Positions 61,304 through 64,000 of a DNA stretch of 64,000 bases are shown in pieces. The stretch's first letter is position 1. Each line of letters starts with the position of its first letter. The stretch covers positions 540,821 to 604,820 of the forward strand of contig NZ_JAHYSS010000006.1 of the NCBI RefSeq assembly GCF_019802255.1. Reading direction: 5' to 3'. The notes below the pieces were generated by a model that did not search any database, was not told the DNA's origin, and saw nothing but the letters and a program-made list of their open reading frames with translations. This stretch comes from Pedobacter polysacchareus (GTDB taxonomy: Bacteria > Bacteroidota > Bacteroidia > Sphingobacteriales > Sphingobacteriaceae). Both the position numbers and the translations under genes were made by a program.

Positions 61304-62173
61304 TCAGTTTCTAATTTTAGACTGATAAATAGTGGGAGACAAACCGAACCTTTTTTTAAAAGCCGCTGCAAAATTTGACGCATTATCGTATCCCAATTGA
61401 AGGTAAATCTCATTAACAGAAGCCCCTCCTTTCAATTGATGTTGTGCAGTATCCAGCTTTCTTTCTCTGATATACTTTCCAGGTGAAACGTTATACTCTT
61501 TTTTAAAATCACGTTTAAACGTAGCAAGACTGCGATTGGCGAGAAATGCCAACTCAGTCAGGGTTAGATTTTTTATTATATTTGTCTCCACGATTTCTCT
61601 CAGTCTGTTTGTATTGTCTGATACCCCTGACATAAATATCTGGAAAAGTTGCTTAGGAAAGCTTTCCATCAGAACCAGAAAAAGTTCTTCCAATTTATGC
61701 AATAACAAAGCTGAAGATATTGGCAACCCCTTCTTAATCAATTTAATTAATCCATTGATATATTCTGTAATATATAATGTTTGCTGAAATTTTAAAAAAG
61801 CATCTTTTCCGGCTGTTCCATTCAGATGTTGAGGACCTAGCTCCTTAATTAGGTGTTTTTCTATGAACGCTTGTCCGAGTTGTGCAGGAAAGAATACAAC
61901 TAAACTGCTATATTTTTCAGTATTTAGTTTTCTTTCAGCTATAATCGCATTTCCATTTGGGATCAATACAGCTTCCTGCTCACCGATAAAGGTACATTCA
62001 GCCCCACGGTACAGTTCTTTTTGCCCACTTAGGATAAAACTTATAGCGCACTTATTAAAGGTTATCAGGTTTCTTCCAAGAGGTTTAAATTCATTGTAAT
62101 ACACAAAAGAAATATCTTTTGTGGTCAACTTCTGGTGACTAGCTAAAATTTCGGGTACTTGGATATTTACCAT
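61304..62173 (-). CDS. AraC-family transcriptional regulator
   Basis: 289 residues. N-terminal cupin-like arm (NLITFNKCAISFILSGQKELYR) and a C-terminal double helix-turn-helix: LTELAFLANRSLATFKRDFKKEYNVSPGKYIRERKLDTAQHQL and VNEIYLQLGYDNASNFAAAFKKRFGLSPTIYQ. It probably controls the YbhB-like and methyltransferase genes that follow. Confidence 0.93.
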   Translation of the reverse strand: MVNIQVPEILASHQKLTTKDISFVYYNEFKPLGRNLITFNKCAISFILSGQKELYRGAECTFIGEQEAVLIPNGNAIIAERKLNTEKYSSLVVFFPAQLGQAFIEKHLIKELGPQHLNGTAGKDAFLKFQQTLYITEYINGLIKLIKKGLPISSALLLHKLEELFLVLMESFPKQLFQIFMSGVSDNTNRLREIVETNIIKNLTLTELAFLANRSLATFKRDFKKEYNVSPGKYIRERKLDTAQHQLKGGASVNEIYLQLGYDNASNFAAAFKKRFGLSPTIYQSKIRN

Positions 62174-62389
62174 TATTACATTTTATAATTCAACAAAGAT
62201 AAAATGAATTGCAGATATACACTTACAGTTAAAAAACAGAATGAGTTCTATCTATTCTGGATTAAGGTATTAAAATGATAAAGTGACAGGAATGATCGAA
62301 CACAATAGCGAAAAGTCCGACAAAAAAACATTTAAATCCAAACTTTCAGACATGCGCTACTGATATAAAACCAACTCAATAATAAACGA

Positions 62390-62510
62390 AAAAAGCCGTT
62401 CTTCTTTTCAGAAAAACGGCTTTTTAAGCAGTGGACCCAACTGGGCGTTTCTCGAACCATTTTCTATCTGATTTGCGTTTAATCAGCGATTTGGCTGGCA
62501 AATGATATAT
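62390..62510 (-). repeat. Hairpin plus tRNA-3'-half-like repeat, copy B
   Basis: The terminator stem AAAAAGCCGTT (62390-62400) with AACGGCTTTTT (62415-62425) is identical in its core to the hairpin next to the real tRNA fragment at 63259-63293. Leftward reading shows GATT-AAACGCA-AATC, then ATGGTTCGAG, as in the tRNA T arm, and CCACTGCTTAAAAAGCCG, also shared with the tRNA-terminator junction. It directly follows the truncated DUF4143 gene. Confidence 0.75.
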
Positions 62511-62515
62511 AGGAT

Positions 62516-63034
62516 TTAAAGTTCCTGCCGGACAAACCACTCCACATACTGTGGCAGAGAGGTACCGGCATAGTAAGGTAAATTCATGAGTAAATATGGT
62601 TTTTGGCTCGGTGTGATCGCTTTCTCAATGTTGAAAGTACCAGAATACATGCGTATAGCATAAGGATGATCTGAAGCATCTATGAACTGGTGAAGTGATT
62701 TCAGACTCCCTGTGCTCCCTGATTTTATTTCAATGGGAATAACCAAATCCTGGTGGGTAAAAAGTAAATCAACTTCTGCATTCGATTGAGATTTTTCCCT
62801 AACCCAAAAATTAGGCTTATGCGCTGAAATACTTTGAAGAGATATAAGCTCCTGTGTTACTAAATGAGGTATAACAGCACCTTTGTAAGCTCTATTCAAA
62901 TCATCCATAGCGAGCATTTCTAATTGGATACCAAGAGAATAATTGACTAAACCAGTATCTAGAAACTGTAGACGTGGCGACTTCTTTAGATCTGTTTTTA
63001 TAGGAGGTTGCAAATCTGTTGTAGGATAAATCAA
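62516..63034 (-). pseudogene. Truncated AAA-ATPase of the DUF4143 type (C-terminal domain only)
   Basis: 172 residues: YPTTDLQPPIKTDLKKSPRLQFLDTGLVNYSLG, then LIxLQS-type spacer, FWVREKSQSNAEVDLLFTHQDLVIPIEIKSGS and YYAGTSL, the DUF4143 (PD-(D/E)xK-like) C-terminal domain. Full proteins of this kind have about 380 residues with an N-terminal AAA+ ATPase, which is absent: upstream of 63034 there is no continuation in any frame. It lies between repeat copy B and the tRNA-fragment boundary, so the N-terminal half was probably lost in a rearrangement. A short expressed protein cannot be excluded. Confidence 0.75.
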
Positions 63035-63258
63035 CCGTATGATTTTTGCATGTTTCTTTTAAATGACATGACCGGGATGATTTTTCAATTTGTAACAAAA
63101 CCAATCCAAATTTACTTAAACAATGTAATAAAACAAACCCATTTTGTATCATATTTTGTAACAAACCAAGCTCAGTTAAAATACCGTTACATGTTTGTTA
63201 CGGTTTTAGGTATAGAAAAACATAAATCTTGCAGCCGACATATAATACTTAGAAACGA

Positions 63259-63293
63259 AAAAAGCCGTTTTTCTTTTCGAAAAACGGCTTTTT
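63259..63293 (-). terminator. Terminator of the tRNA 3' fragment
   Basis: A perfect 15-bp stem (63259-63273 with 63279-63293) and a 5-base loop, with T-runs on either side. It lies 6 bases past the end of the tRNA fragment and matches the hairpins of repeat copies B and, in altered form, C and D. Confidence 0.85.
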
Positions 63294-63299
63294 AAGCAG

Positions 63300-63346
63300 T
63301 GGGCCATGATGGGCTCGAACCATCGACCAAAAGATTATGAGTCTTC
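63300..63346 (-). pseudogene. tRNA 3' half (anticodon CAT), probable attachment-site duplication
   Basis: Read leftward: anticodon stem GAAGA/TCTTT (63346-63342, 63334-63330) with loop CTCATAA (anticodon CAT, Met or Ile2), variable TGGTC, T stem GATGG/CCATC with loop TTCGAGC, acceptor strand ATGGCCC and A at 63300. The 5' half (acceptor GGGCCAT and D arm) is absent upstream. A 3' half with its own terminator is the classical mark of an element that integrated at a tRNA 3' end; the intact tRNA would be at the far end of the element, outside this window. Confidence 0.82.
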
Positions 63347-63594
63347 TACTTTGACCGTCCATTAAAGGACAAAAATCATCATTTCTAGCTTACAGAAGCA
63401 ATATAATCACTTTTTTTAAAACTTCAAAATTTTGCTCCGTAACGTATTTGTAACGGTTTATTCAGAAAAGATGAATAATTATGATACACACTAAATTGCT
63501 TTTTGTGGTTAAATACTCCTGTTGAAATATACAGCACTTCTTGATTTCTATAGTTAATTCAAATATTCAAAAATCAAGAGTTATTGAAAAACAC
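63347..63594. other. Left arm of the putative integrated element, no gene
   Basis: AT-rich stretch between the tRNA fragment and the ArsR promoter region. It contains GTCC-ATTAAA-GGAC (a small hairpin just inside the boundary). No gene is seen. Confidence 0.45.
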
Positions 63595-63636
63595 ATTTAA
63601 GTGTTTGCTTAAATAAGAAAACTACTTGTATCTTTA
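63595..63636 (+). promoter_or_regulatory. Promoter and palindrome in front of the ArsR gene
   Basis: TTTG (63604-63607) and TATCTTTA (63629-63636, 7 of 8 to TAnnTTTG) are 21 bases apart, a good Bacteroidota promoter. The inverted repeat ATTTAAG (63595-63601) / CTTAAAT (63608-63614) surrounds the -33 box and is a candidate binding site for the ArsR protein itself. Confidence 0.5.
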
Positions 63637-63666
63637 TCACTTTATTTAATCCTAAAAAAGGAAATT

Positions 63667-64000
63667 ATGGAAAACAATCAATCGTGTATCAGAGTGTTTG
63701 CCGACAAGGTTCAAATAGACAATTGTCGCGAAATACTTCAAGACAACAACAAAGCATTCAACGAGTTGAGCGGACTTTTAGCATTGGCAGGAAACGAAGT
63801 AAGGCTGAAAATCTTATTTCTCTTAGAAGAAGAAAACGAACTCTGTCCTTGCGACCTTTCAGACATTCTCGGAATGAGTATCCCAGCCGTTTCACAACAT
63901 CTCAGAAAACTAAAGGACGGAAACGTTATTGAAGGGAGAAGAGAAGGACAAACCATTTTCTACTCTTTGAAACAAGAGCAACTGACCTTGCTTCGTCCAT
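63667..64000 (+). CDS. ArsR/SmtB-family metal-responsive repressor (C-terminus beyond window)
   Basis: 111 codons to the window edge from the ATG at 63667, which has a GGAAATT tract just upstream. Winged-helix ALAGNEVRLKILFLLEEENELCPCDLSDILGMSIPAVSQHLRKLKDGNVIEGRREGQTIFYSL. The ELCPCDL stretch is the metal-binding helix of ArsR-type sensors (ELCVCDL in ArsR), with additional cysteines near the N-terminus (CIRV, DNC). It senses arsenite or a heavy metal and represses a detoxification operon that should lie to the right. It is the first gene inside the putative integrated element. Confidence 0.93.
   Translation, partial: MENNQSCIRVFADKVQIDNCREILQDNNKAFNELSGLLALAGNEVRLKILFLLEEENELCPCDLSDILGMSIPAVSQHLRKLKDGNVIEGRREGQTIFYSLKQEQLTLLRP

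Noticed and set aside
63300..63400. Complete tRNA gene
   Set aside because: No D arm or 5' acceptor strand complementary to ATGGCCC is found upstream of the anticodon arm.
63684..63956. Open frames overlapping the start of the ArsR gene on both strands
   Set aside because: They are shadows of the ArsR coding frame, which runs off the window edge.

Overview
The window looks like the chromosome of a Bacteroidota bacterium, most likely a Sphingobacteriaceae member close to Pedobacter. The support is two SusC/SusD pairs, Bacteroidota-type promoters (TAnnTTTG -7 boxes), sparse Shine-Dalgarno sequences, many short-lipobox lipoproteins, and families common there (GH92, LytTR/LytS pairs, short Crp-like regulators, DUF4180, DUF2199). 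This placement is inferred from gene content alone.

Layout. (1) 1-14635: a polysaccharide utilisation locus for an alpha-mannose-containing glycan. A GntR/UTRA regulator sits between a leftward operon (mannose-6-phosphate isomerase-like protein, sugar porter, SusC, SusD cut by the window edge) and glycosidase genes (GH92, GH3, an (alpha/alpha)6 glycosidase). Related TGTA-N2-TACA-type palindromes lie at the promoters on both sides, so the locus appears to be one GntR regulon. (2) 14672-20868: a lipid-anchored SPFH protein with a small membrane protein, then a two-gene exopolysaccharide module. One gene is a 1269-residue fusion of a BcsA-like GT2 synthase, a GH26-like hydrolase and a GH17-like domain that has lost its catalytic glutamate. 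The other is a lipoprotein glycosidase translated from a 4-base overlap. (3) 21016-38086: a second utilisation locus of unknown substrate (Na+ symporter, SGNH esterase, two large paralogous secreted proteins, SusD, SusC, secondary FAD oxidoreductase), with a divergent LacI regulator preceded by a perfect 20-bp palindrome and a near copy. (4) 38113-39910: an RNA-repair pair, HD-phosphoesterase/polynucleotide kinase plus RNA ligase. (5) 40075-52080: assorted small enzymes and signalling genes, including a hybrid histidine kinase, a beta-propeller protein divergent from a membrane-bound winged-helix regulator, and an HxlR/SDR pair. (6) 52217-63345: signalling and stress genes (CPBP protease-LytS-LytTR, PAS protein lacking an ATPase domain, cold-shock protein, AraC regulator) interrupted by three diverged copies of a hairpin plus tRNA-3'-half-like repeat. 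(7) 63300-64000: a true tRNA 3' half (anticodon CAT) with its terminator, which looks like an attachment-site duplication, followed by a metal-type ArsR regulator that would be the first gene of an integrated element continuing off the right edge.

The strongest candidates for undescribed biology are the GT2-GH26-GH17-like fusion with its lipoprotein partner, the tRNA-like terminator repeats, and the second utilisation locus with its unassigned paralogous enzymes. No CRISPR array, rRNA or complete tRNA was seen.
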